A DNA stretch of 64,000 bases from Amaranthus tricolor (GCF_026212465.1 NC_080060.1:13466546-13530545); one strand, 5' to 3'; positions 36,055 to 47,265 are shown, counted from the first letter of the stretch. Notes: a model not told the origin generated them from the sequence alone. Numbers and translations are program-made.

Positions 36055-39000
36055 TCATAATCCTAAAACTGTCTCATTAAAAACCTTTATCAGAGAAAAC
36101 CCAGTGGGAAAAAAAAATTGATCAAAGGAAAAAAAGAGTACAGTGAGCATATTTCTCCCCCTGAAGTTAACATATTCTCGAAATCGGCACATTCCAATCT
36201 TGCGTACCAAATACTCGAATTGCTTTGACGGGAGTGACTTTGTGAATAAATCAGCGGGGTTTTCACATGATTGAATTTCTTGGACTTTCATCTTTTTATC
36301 TCTCTGTAGATCATGTGCGAAGAATAATTTTGGTGACAAGTGTTTTGTTCTGTCTCCCCTGATGTACCCTTCTCTGACTTGGTTGATACATGCATCATTA
36401 TCCTCATAAACTGTAGTTGGTGCCCTAGTATTATCGTTTAAGCCACAATCCCTTTGGAGTTGGCCGATCATGGATCTCAACCATACACACTCTCGGCTGG
36501 CTTCATATAAAGCTATTAGTTCTGCATGATTTGAGGATGTAGCCGTTAGAGTTTGTTTTGTTGATTTCCAAGATATTACGGTTCCTGCATATGTAAATAC
36601 ATATCCAGTTTGTGACTTGGCCGTATGTGGATCAGATAGATACCTTGCATCAGCATATCCAGTGAGTATAGCATCATTTCCTGACTGGAAAAATAATCCA
36701 AGGTCTATAGTTCCCTTTAGGTACCGAAATAGATGTTTTACCCCATTCCAATGTCTTTCTGTTGGTGCATTGTTATACCTAGCTAATAAATTTATAGAAA
36801 ATGCTATATCAGGTCTTGTATTATTTGCTAAGTACATTAAAGCACCAATGGCGCTCAAGTATGGCACTTCCGGGCCTAAAATTTCTTCGTCTTCTTCTTG
36901 TGGGCGGAATGGGTCATCTTTTATATTTAGTGATCGTACCACCATTGGGGAACTTAGTGGATGAGCCTTGTCCATGTAAAATCGTTTCAAAACTTTCTCA
37001 GTATAATTGCTCTGATGGACAAATATTCCACTTTTCAAATGTTCAATTTGTAGACCAAGACAGAATTTAGTTTTCCCTAAATCCTTTATCTCAAATTCTC
37101 TCATCAAATATTTAGCTGTTATCTCAATTTCTCTTGGGGTTCCAATCAGATTTAAGTCATCTACATACACAGCAATTATTACGAAACCGACTTGAGATCG
37201 TTTGATGAATACACATGGGCTAATTTGGTTGTTTTTGAATCCTGCTTTCATAAGATATTCACTCAAACGATTATACCACATTCACCCAGATTGCTTTAAT
37301 CCATACAATGATTTCTTTAATTTTATACAAAACATTTCTCTAGGTATATTATTTGTTGGTAAGTTTAGTCCTTCAGAGACCTTCATATAGATGTCTGTGT
37401 CGAGTGAACCATATAAATACGTAGTTACGACATCCATCAATCTCATGTGTAGGGATTGAGAAACTGTTAAACTTACCAAAAATCTAAGTGTCGTTGCATC
37501 AACTACTGAGGAATATGTTTCTTCATAATCAACTCCTGGCATTTGAGAAAAAACCTTGAGCTACAAGTCTTGCCTTGTATCTGACAATTTCATTTTTCTC
37601 ATTTCTTTTTCTCACAAATACCCATTTGAAGCCTACGGGTTTTATGCCGTTTGGAGTTTGTAAAATTTGCCCAAAAACTTCCCTTTTTTCTAATGATTTT
37701 AATTCTGCCTCAATTGCTTCTTTCCATCTTGGCCAATCAGATCTTTTTCTGCATTCATTTATCGATATTGGCTCAAGATAATTTTCATCATTTATTATTT
37801 CAATAGCTACGGAATAAGCAAAGGATTCATTTGGAATGATCCTTTTTCGATTCCATTTTTTCTTGGAGAAAAAATATAATTCATTGAGATTTCATAATTT
37901 TCATCCTTATCATTATCGGAGATGTCTTGATTTTCTCCTTTATTTTCATTTTCATTTTGAATATTATTTTGTGCACCTTCTAGTTTTCTCAATTTTCTTG
38001 GTTTTAAATCTTTTGAACCAAGTGGCCTTCCACGCTTTCTTTGCACAACAATTTCATCACTTTTTGCCTTTTCATCAGGAATTTCTATTCGAGCTGGAGT
38101 ATTTGCTACTGGTATATGTGATTTTGTAACTCTCTTAGTATCTGTGAATGCATCAGGTAATTGGTTAGCAACACTTTGAAGATGAACAATTCGTTGTACT
38201 TCTTGTTCACATGATTTTGTTTTTGGGTCTAAATATTCTAAATGTGTTGCTTTCCAAATAAGTTCCATATTTCTTTTCTGTAAGTCCACATTCTCTCCCC
38301 CTAAGGATGGGAATATTGTCTCATTAAAATGGCAATCAGCAAATCTAGCTTGAAATTGATCACTAGTTAATGGTTCAAGATATCGGATGATTGATGGAGA
38401 TTCAAAACCGACATATATTCTCATTCTTCTTTGTGGACCCATTTTTGTACGTTGAGGGGGAGCAATGGGCACATATACAACGCATCCAAAGATTTTCAAA
38501 TGTGAAATATTTGGTTCATGACCAGCTACTAATTGCATTGGCGAATATTTATGATAAGTTGTAGGTCATAGCCTAATCAATGATGCTGCATGTAATATTG
38601 CATAACCCCAGGCCGATGATGATAATTTTGATTTCATTAGCAGTGGTCTTGCAATTAATTGCAATCTCTTAATTAAGGATTCAGCAAGACCATTTTGTGT
38701 GTGAACATGGGGCACAGGGTGTTCCACTTTAATTCCAATTGACATGCAATAATCATTAAAAGTTTGAGATGTGAATTTGCCAGCATTGTCCAATCTAATA
38801 CTTTTTATTGTATAATCAGGAAAATGATTTTTCAATTTTATGATTTGTGCAAGTAGTTTTGCAAATGCATTGTTTCTACTTGATAGAAGGCTTACATGTG
38901 ACCATCTTGTGGAAGTATCTATTAAGACCATGAAGTACCTAAAAGGTCCACATGGTGGATTAATTGGTCCACATATATCTCCTTGAATTCTTTCAAGAAA

Positions 39001-39626
39001 TATAGGAGATTCAGTAAAAATCTTATTTACTGATGGTCTAGTAATAAATTTTCCAAGAGAACAAGAGGTGCATAAGAGCTCATTCGATTGGGGGATCTTA
39101 ATATTTCTTAGTGGATGTCCGACTGAGTTTATATTATTTTATACATCATCCCAGTGCCAGGATGACCTAAGTGGTCATGCCATAAAGTGAATAGCTCCTT
39201 ATTGGCTAATCTTATCATATTTATTTCAATCGGGCGTATATGGGTGAGATACAACCCCGATGAATATGCTGGCATCCTTTCAAGGATAATTTTCGTTCCA
39301 TTTCTTTCTGCTGTAAGGCATAAGAATTCTTTTTTATTTATACTTTTGGTTTCCATATGGTAACCATTTTATCTTATTGCCTTGAAACTAATAAGATTTT
39401 TTCGAGATTTACTCGAGTACAGTGCGTCATTTATTTCTAATTTTGTCCCCATAGGGAGTATTATGCATGCTTTTCCAGTGCCTTCGATTAATTTTTCTGT
39501 TCCTGATATGGTATTGACATTTGCCTCAAGCAATGTTAGGTTTGAAAAATATTCTCGATTTTTCAATATCGTATGTGTTGCTCCACTGTCCAGGAGGCAA
39601 TGAAATGTTGATCCACTTATTGACAT
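36055..39626 (-). pseudogene. Copia pol: protease, integrase, reverse transcriptase, RNase H; broken
   Basis: Protease (39626-39369) has the active-site motif LLDSGATHTI. GAG-pre-integrase (39356-39129) has LWHDHLGHPGTG, followed after a frame change by a CTSC pair. Integrase (about 39060-38566) shows GDICGP, LIDTSTRWSHV, RLDNAGKFTS and HTQNGLAESLIKRL. Its C-terminal part is 38538-37807. Reverse transcriptase begins near 37850 (WPRWKEAIEAELKSL), continues at 37542 (VVTTYLYGSLDTDIYM) and shows the catalytic AVYVDDLNLIG after 37281. RNase H holds GYADARYLSDP, TATSSNHAELIAL and ENPADLFTKSLP. Breaks are two CGA-to-TGA type stops (38565 and 37281), a shift near 39128, a lost A near 37865 and an extra T near 37548. 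Each break is one base. Confidence 0.95.
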
Positions 39627-39778
39627 TTCCTTTTCTAAGACAAGAGAAGAAGAAGAAAAAAAAAATTTATATTATTAAAATAAAGCTAGAATACTTAATA
39701 CAAAAACATAAGTAGTGGATTACAACTTATCAAACGGAAAAAACAAGTTAGATAAACAGAAAAATGCATCTAGTCATA

Positions 39779-40886
39779 TCAAAAGATGTAATTATCTTCT
39801 TCTTGGGGATCAAGTTTGTTGAGGTTCACATCCTCAGTAAAGAAATCGGAGACATCTAAGGTGGGCCCAGATGTACTTGCTTCATTTACAAAATTTGCTT
39901 CTCCCCTTTTCCTATGTTTTTCTGGGAAGCTTGATATAAATCCACTAAATGTTTGGCTGTACGACAAGTTCGCCCCCAATGTCCAGTCATGCCACATCTA
40001 TTACATGTGCTTTTGTATTTCTGTACTTATTTAAAATTATCATTTCGGGGGGGAAATATATTTCTTTCATAAACGTGGCTACGTCCACGGCCACGACTAA
40101 GTCCATGACCACGACCACGACCACGACTACGGCCATAGAAATTTCCTTGTTCGAAAGTATTCATGCCGCTCTTTTCGTGATATTTTCCACGACCTTTGCC
40201 TCTTATAAAATAGTTCCCACGACCTCGATGGCGCACATTCCTCTCAATCATATTTGTTTCATTAAAGGGCATAGTCCCAACCGGTCTCCTGTTGTGATTT
40301 TTCAATAATAGTTCATTATTTTGCTCCGCAACAAGAAGTGTTTTCAGCAATTCATGATATTTCCGGAAATGCCTTTCACGATATTGTTGTTGTAACAAAA
40401 TGCTATTTACGTGAAAGGTTGATAATGTTTTTCTATCATTTCTTCATCTGTTATTATTTGTCCACAATAGACTAATTTTGATTTTATCAGATGAAGGGTT
40501 GAATTATAATCACTGATTGATTTGAAATCTTGAAATCTTAACTCTCGCCATTCATCTATGGCCTTTGGGAGAAGTACACTTTTATTATGGCCAAATATTT
40601 CATTTAGCTCTTCCCAAAGTAATTTTGGGTCCTCATAATTGGTGTATTCATGTTTGAGACTGTCGGTTAAATGATGTCTCAAAATTGATACAGCTTTTGC
40701 CTTATCTTCCTCAATTTTTATGGGATCTTTTTCAATACCCTTTCCTTTGTCGGTGGGACTAAGTTCAATTATTGTGCATAATAAACTTTTTCCTTTTAGA
40801 TATAATTTGACATCTGAAGCCAATTGTATAAAATTGTTTCCTGTTAATTCCAGGGCATTGAATTCTCTCTTTTTGAGATCAGCCAT
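39779..40886 (-). pseudogene. Copia gag, broken by single-base shifts
   Basis: From 40886 it reads MADLKKREFNALELTGNNF, LYLKGKSLLCTII and KLLWEELNEIFGH, the usual UBN2-type Gag core. After a shift near 40425 (an A-run one base short) it continues LLQQQYRERHFRKYHELLK into an Arg/Gly-rich basic region (RGRGRGHGLSRGRGR). A stop near 40028 (TAA) precedes the zinc knuckle CNRCGMTGHWGRTC (CX2CX4HX4C, about 39975-40015). A further one-base loss near 39918 leads into EANFVNEASTSGP and LNKLDPQEEDNYIF. Gag would form the virus-like particle in the cytoplasm. All domains are present; only point-size breaks interrupt them. Confidence 0.9.
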
Positions 40887-41102
40887 TATTTTCTACAATT
40901 GAGAAAATGACAAGGTTATTAAAGATTTTGTGTATCATCAGAGATATTAAAGCATATTAGTCTTATCTCCCCCCTGATTTAATATCTCAAAACATAATAA
41001 GCGTAATATAATCATAAATAAAAATAAAATAGATAATATTAATAGATGATAAAACAGACAAAAAATAAATAAATATTGCTAAACAAATGCAAGATTTATA
41101 AT

Positions 41103-41243
41103 TTATTTTTGGATAATTAGGTAGAGCATTAACGCTACGAGTAATACAATTAAACCCATAATGATAAGAAATGCGTCTAGTATTTTACTTATATTGTCGG
41201 CAATTGGATTGATGTGGGTGTTTGTAGATGTATTATTTGCCAT
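41103..41243 (-). CDS. Leader ORF 2 of the Copia element: 46-residue protein with a membrane segment
   Basis: The ATG at 41243 sits in a favourable context (ATCCATGGC) and opens a 46-codon frame ending in TAA at 41103. Residues 1-20 are polar (MANNTSTNTHINPIADNISK). Residues 21-44 are strongly hydrophobic, with FLIIMGLIVLLVALMLYLII forming one clear membrane helix. A QK end follows. It lies about 220 bases upstream of the gag start, on the same strand. I do not recognise a family. The shape resembles a small single-pass membrane protein or a tail-anchored peptide. It is too short for standard gene finders, so comparison with related Copia copies is needed to show whether it is conserved. Confidence 0.4.
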   Translation of the reverse strand: MANNTSTNTHINPIADNISKILDAFLIIMGLIVLLVALMLYLIIQK

Positions 41244-41749
41244 GGATGGTTGAAGGAAGAAGAAGATGAAGGAAAAAAAAATTTATTGTGTTTGGGATAA
41301 GGTGTGAGTGGTGTGTGTGAGTTTGTGACGGTAGAAGTCCCTATTTATAGGGGGTAAAAAGGTAAAAAAAAAATTTATTTATTTATTATTTATTATTAAT
41401 TTTTTTGAGAATCAAACCCTTGACGATTTACTTAAATTATAATTTTCGGACCACTATGGCATTCATCCCAAGGTGATATTTTTACAATTAGAAAAAGATT
41501 TTATGTTGTGTAGAAATAATGTGGTCATGTCTGCTAATAATCTGTGTTATAGGTAAATTAAGACAATTTATTATTATAATGTTAAACAAAATAGAATCAA
41601 ATATTACTTAAATTATAATCGTTATTTATTATTATTTGAAGGTGAAATTAAATTTTATGAGTTTATTAAGTGATTATATAATTTATAGACTAAAATAACC
41701 AAATGCATATGCACATAATATGATGACATGATCAGATAAATAGAGATAA

Positions 41750-41850
41750 AACCGTCCATAAAGGCGATAACAATGCTAAATTAGCCAGTCCGTAAAGGCG
41801 GTCATTACAAAATAATATTAGCCAGTCCATATAGGTGGCTGGAAAAGTAA
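41750..41850 (-). repeat. Three imperfect repeats in the Copia leader
   Basis: CCGTCCATAAAGGCGAT, CCAGTCCGTAAAGGCGGT and CCAGTCCATATAGGTGGCT occur at intervals of about 35-40 bp. This is a GC-richer block in an otherwise AT-rich leader and may form RNA structure. Confidence 0.5.
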
Positions 41851-41893
41851 AAACGAACATAAAGATTAAATGACATTATTAAAATAAATTATT

Positions 41894-42283
41894 TTATGGG
41901 TCATTTAAATTTATCTTGCAACGTTTAGTACCTGTTCCTCCCTCATCATCTTTGGTTTTTTTATTACTTGGTGAGGGTTTATTTTCAGCTGTTGTTGTTG
42001 GAGCATTATTAGTTGGTTGCGTTGATGGATTATTTGTTGGTCGTACCGGTGGAATATTAGTCGGTGGAACTGGTGGATTATTAGTTGGTCGTATATGTGA
42101 ATTACGAGTTGGTGGTACAGGTGGACCATTAGTATTATTGGGATTATTATGTCGGAGCTGATTTAAATCAGTCCTTGCTGGGTTTGTAGTGAAGGGTATG
42201 GAATTATGCTCAATTATAAAATATAAAAATGTGTTAGAAACACCTTGGATGATGATGTTGACACCATTTGATTGTTGGTCCAT
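41894..42283 (-). CDS. Leader ORF 1 of the Copia element: 129-residue Pro/Thr/Asn-rich repeat protein
   Basis: This uninterrupted frame starts MDQQSNGVNIIIQGVSNTF about 78 bases after the primer site, on the same strand as gag. The first 45 residues are mixed and moderately hydrophobic. Residues from about 50 to 95 are an imperfect repeat of PPVPPTN/PPVRPTNNP type. The tail is basic and charged (NKKTKDDEGG, then TKRCKINLNDP). No known domain is recognised. It precedes gag and is in a position where Copia elements normally have only an untranslated leader. It may be a real accessory ORF or a chance frame in a repetitive leader; the absence of stops in an AT-rich region favours some selection, but weakly. 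Confidence 0.4.
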   Translation of the reverse strand: MDQQSNGVNIIIQGVSNTFLYFIIEHNSIPFTTNPARTDLNQLRHNNPNNTNGPPVPPTRNSHIRPTNNPPVPPTNIPPVRPTNNPSTQPTNNAPTTTAENKPSPSNKKTKDDEGGTGTKRCKINLNDP

Positions 42284-42360
42284 TTGTGGGTACCGATGAA
42301 GAAAAAAAATGCTTAATTAGGTTTGTAAAAATATTACCTTCTTGGGTTTTGAGAGCGAAA

Positions 42361-42376
42361 AATGGTGCTGATAACG
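42361..42376 (-). promoter_or_regulatory. Copia primer-binding site, tRNA-Ile anticodon-arm type
   Basis: Directly after the 5' LTR the minus strand reads CGTTATCAGCACCATT. This is not the usual complement of a tRNA 3' end (initiator-Met sites read TGGTATCAGAGC). The first 12 bases are complementary to the anticodon arm of eukaryotic cytosolic tRNA-Ile (GUGCU-I-AUAACG) if the wobble inosine is read as G. Priming would then need an internally cut tRNA fragment, as known for Drosophila copia with initiator tRNA-Met. The tRNA sequence is from memory; the site itself is seen directly. Confidence 0.65.
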
Positions 42377-42588
42377 TGTTAAGAGGTAGGGAGAATATGA
42401 GGAGAAAAGTAGTATAGGAAATAAACTTATATCAGTTTATCTTAGCTTCTATTACATCTACACTCAAAGCATTGCGGAACTCACACTTATATATAGTGCA
42501 AGATGTGAATGTACACAAAAGTGATACTATTGAGAGGGATAGGATAACCCTCTATGCATTCAATTGTCTAGTCCCATCAATCACAATA
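42377..42588 (-). repeat. 5' LTR of the Copia element
   Basis: 212 bp, a short LTR. On the minus strand a TATA box CTATATATAAG (about 42486-42496) should set the transcription start within the LTR. It is followed by the primer site at 42361-42376. Confidence 0.96.
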
Positions 42589-42593
42589 GAAAG

Positions 42594-43680
42594 ATATTTG
42601 TAAGTTACTCAACGGTAATGAAGATTTTCAACATGAGTTAGATCGTTTTAAGAATTAAAGCCTCTTAAGATGATAATGGAGAGGATCTTTGCAAAATTTA
42701 TAAATAATATTGAAATTGTATTTGAGTACTCAAATTCAAATTAATAAAATCCCTAGAAAACACATTGAAAAGTCTTAATTTGATATGAGAGTACGAACCG
42801 ATATAATTGTCTTCCTTGAAAAACCATTCAAGTATTGTCCTAATGATTTATTTGTTGCACTGCTTTAATAAGTGCTTCAAGGAGTGCATATGGTCTTTCT
42901 AACTAGCATAAATAGGAACAAGAGTTTGTTGTTTAGTACTTCATGTCTGCTTATATGGAATATCTATGTTTCACCATGACTACACCACAAAAACAGTATT
43001 TATTGATGATCTTGAGCAAAATAATTTTGAATCACATCATTAATCATAGAAGATGTGAAATAAGTAAGTCCATATGAGACATTATCATTAACTGCTATCA
43101 CAAGAACCATGTTTCTCTTTGTAAGTGACGATCTCAAATACAAAATGAATATAAATTATTTGTAGCTGTAAGTTTCCAATCCCAAGCCTTTTTACATTTC
43201 AATGCTAACATTGTTTGAGTTAAAATCTCAATTTTGTGCTCCACATTTCTATGAATGTGATACAACCAGTCCTCTTCTTTGATGAAGATTGTATCACATG
43301 TCCATGTCATCTAGGAGTTATTCTCTCAATGGTCAACTAATAGAGGAACAAGCGCATAAGCTGAAGGAGCATCAATTGTCTAGGGTCATGTCATCACCTA
43401 AAGTCTTCTCATTTTCAACCACATTCTCAATAGAGTAAACTTCTCTAATTTCAGCACTATCATTATTAGAGTTTAAATTACCTCTAACATTTAATTCATT
43501 TAAATCAACTCCAACGACATTCACTTGATGGTTTAATGTCAAAAGATATGACAAATTAAACTGTTCATATGATTCATCATCCTAATGGACTACCTATAAC
43601 AAATTAACATCAAGTTTAAATTCAGATTCAGATTCAAATTCACATTCAAATAAATCCCTAAATAAAACTCAAGAAACTCT
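42594..43680 (-). pseudogene. MULE transposase N-terminal fragment
   Basis: Read leftward from 43680: an acidic start (FECEFESESEFKLD), HQVNVVGVDLNELN, then ENEKTLGDDMTLDN at about 43390. After stops come YHIHRNVEHKIEILTQ and LALKCKKAWDWKLTA (about 43170), the MuDR zinc-binding-like domain with the C-K-K...W-K-L pattern. Then follow an IQNYFAQ-type segment, YKQTWSTKQQ-like and YAS.KDHMHSLKHLLKQ near 42870 and TILEWFFK near 42830. The DDE catalytic core is not visible; the adjacent Copia insertion separates any remainder. Stops and frame shifts are frequent, so it is old. It shares the TLDN block with the plus-strand fragment at 22478-23215. Confidence 0.72.
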
Positions 43681-44059
43681 AACTTAAAATTATTGATAAA
43701 AATAACAAATAAATTATTTTAAACAATCAAAATTACCTTAGATCAAATTAAGAATGATGTACATGACCATGGTAATGTCCGATTGATGAATAACTTGCAA
43801 TTCGTGGTCTACAATGGAATGCAGAAGAGTTTATTATGCATTTTCCACTCTTATATGATTTGTCAGTTGCTAACACACGGTTTAGGAAGAGAGGTAACCA
43901 CTGTACAATTTTTAATTCTAGCAAAAATGCAATCAAAATTGACTAATTTTTGACAATGATGATAAAAAGAGGTAGTCACCTAAATTGTAAGGCTCACTGT
44001 TGTAGCCACTAAACACAAACTACTTATTATATATGACTGCCTTTAATCAAGACTAAAGT

Positions 44060-44940
44060 TGTAGGTCAAAGAGGAACGTAAAATTAAATGGTGGAGATGA
44101 AAAAGAGGATAATGCTAGATTTTTGCCAAAAAGTTGTAAAAACAAGTTGTTTGGGATATCACGTTAGATATGGAGAATAATTTGAATAAATATGAAAAAA
44201 TGCATTACTCATATAGTTATGGAGATTTTAGAAGAATTAGGATATACTACGTACAGTGGTAAAGAATGATACAATATGGTGGAATGAGGAAGTCAACACA
44301 ATGATCAAGAAGACAAAAATGATATCTTGTATTAGAAAATGTCGGAATAAGTAAAACTTAGCCAACTATCATCATCATTATCGTACCCAATTTATCATGC
44401 TCATAGAAAACTAGGATCAGGGACTGAAATGGGAAAGAAAGTGGCAACTCATACCCATAAAGAAGGATGCGACCAAGTATAAGAAAATTAATCAAGATAA
44501 AAGTAAGTTTTGATGAAAAATTAAAGGCGTTTATTAAGGATGAGAAAAAAAATATAAAGGATGGCAAAGAAGAGACAAGAAAAAACTAATGAGTGGTGTA
44601 GTAAAGTGTATTAATTAAGGATAAGGATAGGGACAAGAATATTCTAATTCAGGACGAAAACATCAAGGAGCGATAAAGAAATTGTTTTGACGAGCTACTT
44701 AATGGAAATCTAGAAAATGTTGTATTGGACACAATATCCATACTTTTGGAAGAAAATAGAGAATTTATGCAAAGAATATAAAAATTCGAGGTGGAGAGGG
44801 CTTTGAGAAAATAAAAAAGCTAAAGAAAGTGCTTGGGCTAGATGGTATGCTTATCAAGGTATGGAGATACCTAGGGACGGTTGGAGTACTTGGCTAATTG
44901 ATCTATTCAATGAGATTTGGTGGGCTATCGAGGAATAAAC
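44060..44940 (+). pseudogene. LINE ORF2 fragment (linker and start of reverse transcriptase)
   Basis: Conceptual translation over several frames shows DKDRDKNILIQDENIKER, then CFDELLNGNLENVV, a KFEVERALRK segment and the characteristic K-A-x-G-L-D-G-M block before KVWRYLGTVGVLWLIDLFNEI. These are hallmarks of the stretch between endonuclease and reverse transcriptase in plant RTE-like LINEs. The fragment stops before the catalytic YADD-type box. The earlier part (44060-44500) is rich in Lys/Asp codons consistent with the same linker. Numerous stops mark it as a relic. The tail fragment at 9840-10231 could be from the same family. Confidence 0.7.
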
Positions 44941-44984
44941 TTATGAGCCATACAATAAAGTTATAGAAAAAGTGATAGAGAACA

Positions 44985-45540
44985 TGTAATAGACTCAAAA
45001 TTCCTTGTCTTAATCGTTCGATTAATTATTCCCGACTAATTGTTAATTCATTCAATTTTTTAATTCCTAATTCTTCGACTCCAACTATATTTAATCTATC
45101 ATTTCAACTAGTTATTCTTAACTTTCGGTTCAATTCTAAATTTTTGATTTTATTAAACTCCAAAGTGAATTAATTCTTGATTCTTTCTCGATTTCTTAAA
45201 TAGTTTTGAAATCAAAACTTTAAACTATTTTTAAATATCTTATTTGTATAGCCCAAAAGTTTTAATTATACTTTTTTATATATTACGGATATTTCAACTT
45301 CATTAGTTTACAGTTTTTTAAACCGTTTCTAATATCTTAATTAACATCGTTAACAATTATTATAACGATTTTAACACTTTTATTTAAACTATTTTAAACT
45401 AGAATATTTTCTTTACTATTAACTATAATTAAATTTTTTAAGCATATTTAACGCCTAAAATACCTAAATCTAATCCGGTCAAAACCTACCCCAATTTTTT
45501 ATTATTTATCCACTTATATAAGTTAAGTAAGTTAGCAAAA
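44985..45540 (+). mobile_element. Gypsy LTR fragment
   Basis: It begins TGTAATAGACTCAAAATTCC and for about 160 bp follows the LTR start at 55802 (TGTAATGGACTTGAAATTCC; shared TTCATTCAATTTTTTAAT and CTCCAACTATAT). After about 45145 the two copies differ. It is followed directly by a Gypsy pol tail at 45562, so internal sequence is missing between them. Confidence 0.65.
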
Positions 45541-46288
45541 CAAAATCAATCACCTACTAGACATGTCTATTGCTTTGGTGTTGAGGCAAGTTGAGCCTAA
45601 ATGTTTTTAGACCTTTTAAAAGTTTGAGAAGAGTCAAAAAAGTTGTTTATGAGTTGGCTTTATCTTTAAGTTTGGCAAAAGTTCATAATGTGTTCCATGT
45701 ATCACAGTTAAGGAATGATGTTAATGATCCATCACATGTTTTATCCCATGAACCCCTTCATATTGATGAGTCTTTAGCCTACTGTAACACCCCCAGAATT
45801 AGATCCAATTTAAAAACACATTTTAAAAGAAAACATAAATCAAATCCTAATCATGGGAGCGTTACCGCCACATTTATTCCTGATAAGGAATAAATGTAAG
45901 GCTAAACGAGTATAAAGTAATTCTATACAATTTAGCAACTAAACAATTTTTTTTACAACTGAAAATGATATTTAAACTGGGACATGACTCTAATAAAAAC
46001 TAATTTCTAGGTGATCCTCACTCCACGATCCCCACGTGATCAATAACCTGCAAAATAAAAATGCAAGAAAAACAAGGGAAAAATTCCAAAATCAGGAAAT
46101 TGAGTAGTTTCAACTTCATCTCATAAAACAGTTAAGTTTAGAAAGAATAGTTTAAGAAATAAATTATAATCAAGTTGAAAATAATTTTAGTAAATAACAT
46201 TTAGCTGAATTAATTTGTGAAAACAATATAATATTATATAAACCAATTAACACTAGTGGAATAATATTATATATAAACATCATTTAAA

Positions 46289-46290
46289 TA

Positions 46291-46352
<62 letters not shown>
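46289..46352. repeat. (TA)n microsatellite
   Basis: About 64 bp of nearly pure TA inside the small CACTA element, broken once by a C. Confidence 0.97.
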
Positions 46353-46356
<4 letters not shown>

Positions 46357-46559
46357 CTACTAATACCTTACGCAAAAAGTCAGTTGAAACGCGACGATCT
46401 AAATTGTCCTTCATTTCATTGATTGATAACTTGATGCATCTCAAGGAACGCAATTCAACACTGTAGTTACACTAAACACATAACATAATAAATTTGTTGT
46501 GCATACCCAACTAAATATTACAACAAAAATAATATTTCAACAAAATACAACACAATTTC

Positions 46560-47265
46560 AATATACCTTAAACATTAAAATTCATACTTATACATGCACA
46601 ATAATATAATTCTTAGTTATATCATATATCCATCAACTAGTAAAATTACCAACATTCCTAATGATTTATACACAACAATCCAAGCTATACAAAATAATCC
46701 AAGTTATACACTACATTCAAAATTATACAATGCCTTAAACGCTAAAATTCATACTTTTACTTCTTCATACTTATATACACAAAAATAACTTATATACACA
46801 ACATTCCAAGTTAAAAACTTATACTTTGAAATTCATACTTTTAAATAAAAAAAACAAAACTTATATAACATTCCAAGTTATAAACATATACTTACATAAC
46901 TTATACACAATGACATTTTAAGTTATAAATATATACATACAATCGTACTTATACACAACATTCCAAATTATACACAGCATTCAAGTTATAAACTTATACT
47001 TTGAAATTCATACTTATAATACACAAAAACAAATCTATATACACAACATTTCAAGTTATAAACTTATATTTGCATAACTTATACACAATGACATTTTACA
47101 CGACATTCCAAGTTATAAACTTATTATACGTTAAAATTCATACTTAAATTACATGAAAATAAACTTTTACACAACATTTCAAGTTATACCCAACATTCAA
47201 GTTTAAACTTATACTTTAAAATTCATACTTATATACAAAAAAAAACTCGTACACAACATATGTTC
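46560..47265. repeat. Imperfect AT-rich tandem repeats
   Basis: Recurring ATTCATACTTATA, ACACAACATTCCAAGTTATA and AAACTTATACTTT blocks at variable spacing (about 50-90 bp), at least eight times. It fills most of the left half of the small CACTA element. Confidence 0.8.

Larger units (their letters stand above)
35796..42588 (-). mobile_element. Nearly complete Copia LTR retrotransposon, 6793 bp, TSD GAAAG
   Basis: Two 212-bp LTRs (35796-36007 and 42377-42588) differ at one position by eye (TATAC against TACAC). The insertion is flanked by the 5-bp duplication GAAAG at 35791-35795 and 42589-42593. On the minus strand the order is 5' LTR, primer site, long leader, gag, protease, integrase, reverse transcriptase, RNase H, purine tract, 3' LTR, which is the Copia order. 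The ends read TATTGTG...TTAACA rather than TG...CA. It inserted beside the MULE fragment at 42594-43680. Breaks in the frame make it non-autonomous as sequenced, though its LTR identity points to recent movement. Confidence 0.96.

Noticed and set aside
36617..37070. Plus-strand frames of 115 and 89 codons
   Set aside because: Antisense shadows of the Copia reverse transcriptase and RNase H region.
41750..41850. Possible CRISPR-like spaced repeats
   Set aside because: Only three imperfect units in a plant retrotransposon leader; repeats and spacers are not of CRISPR form.
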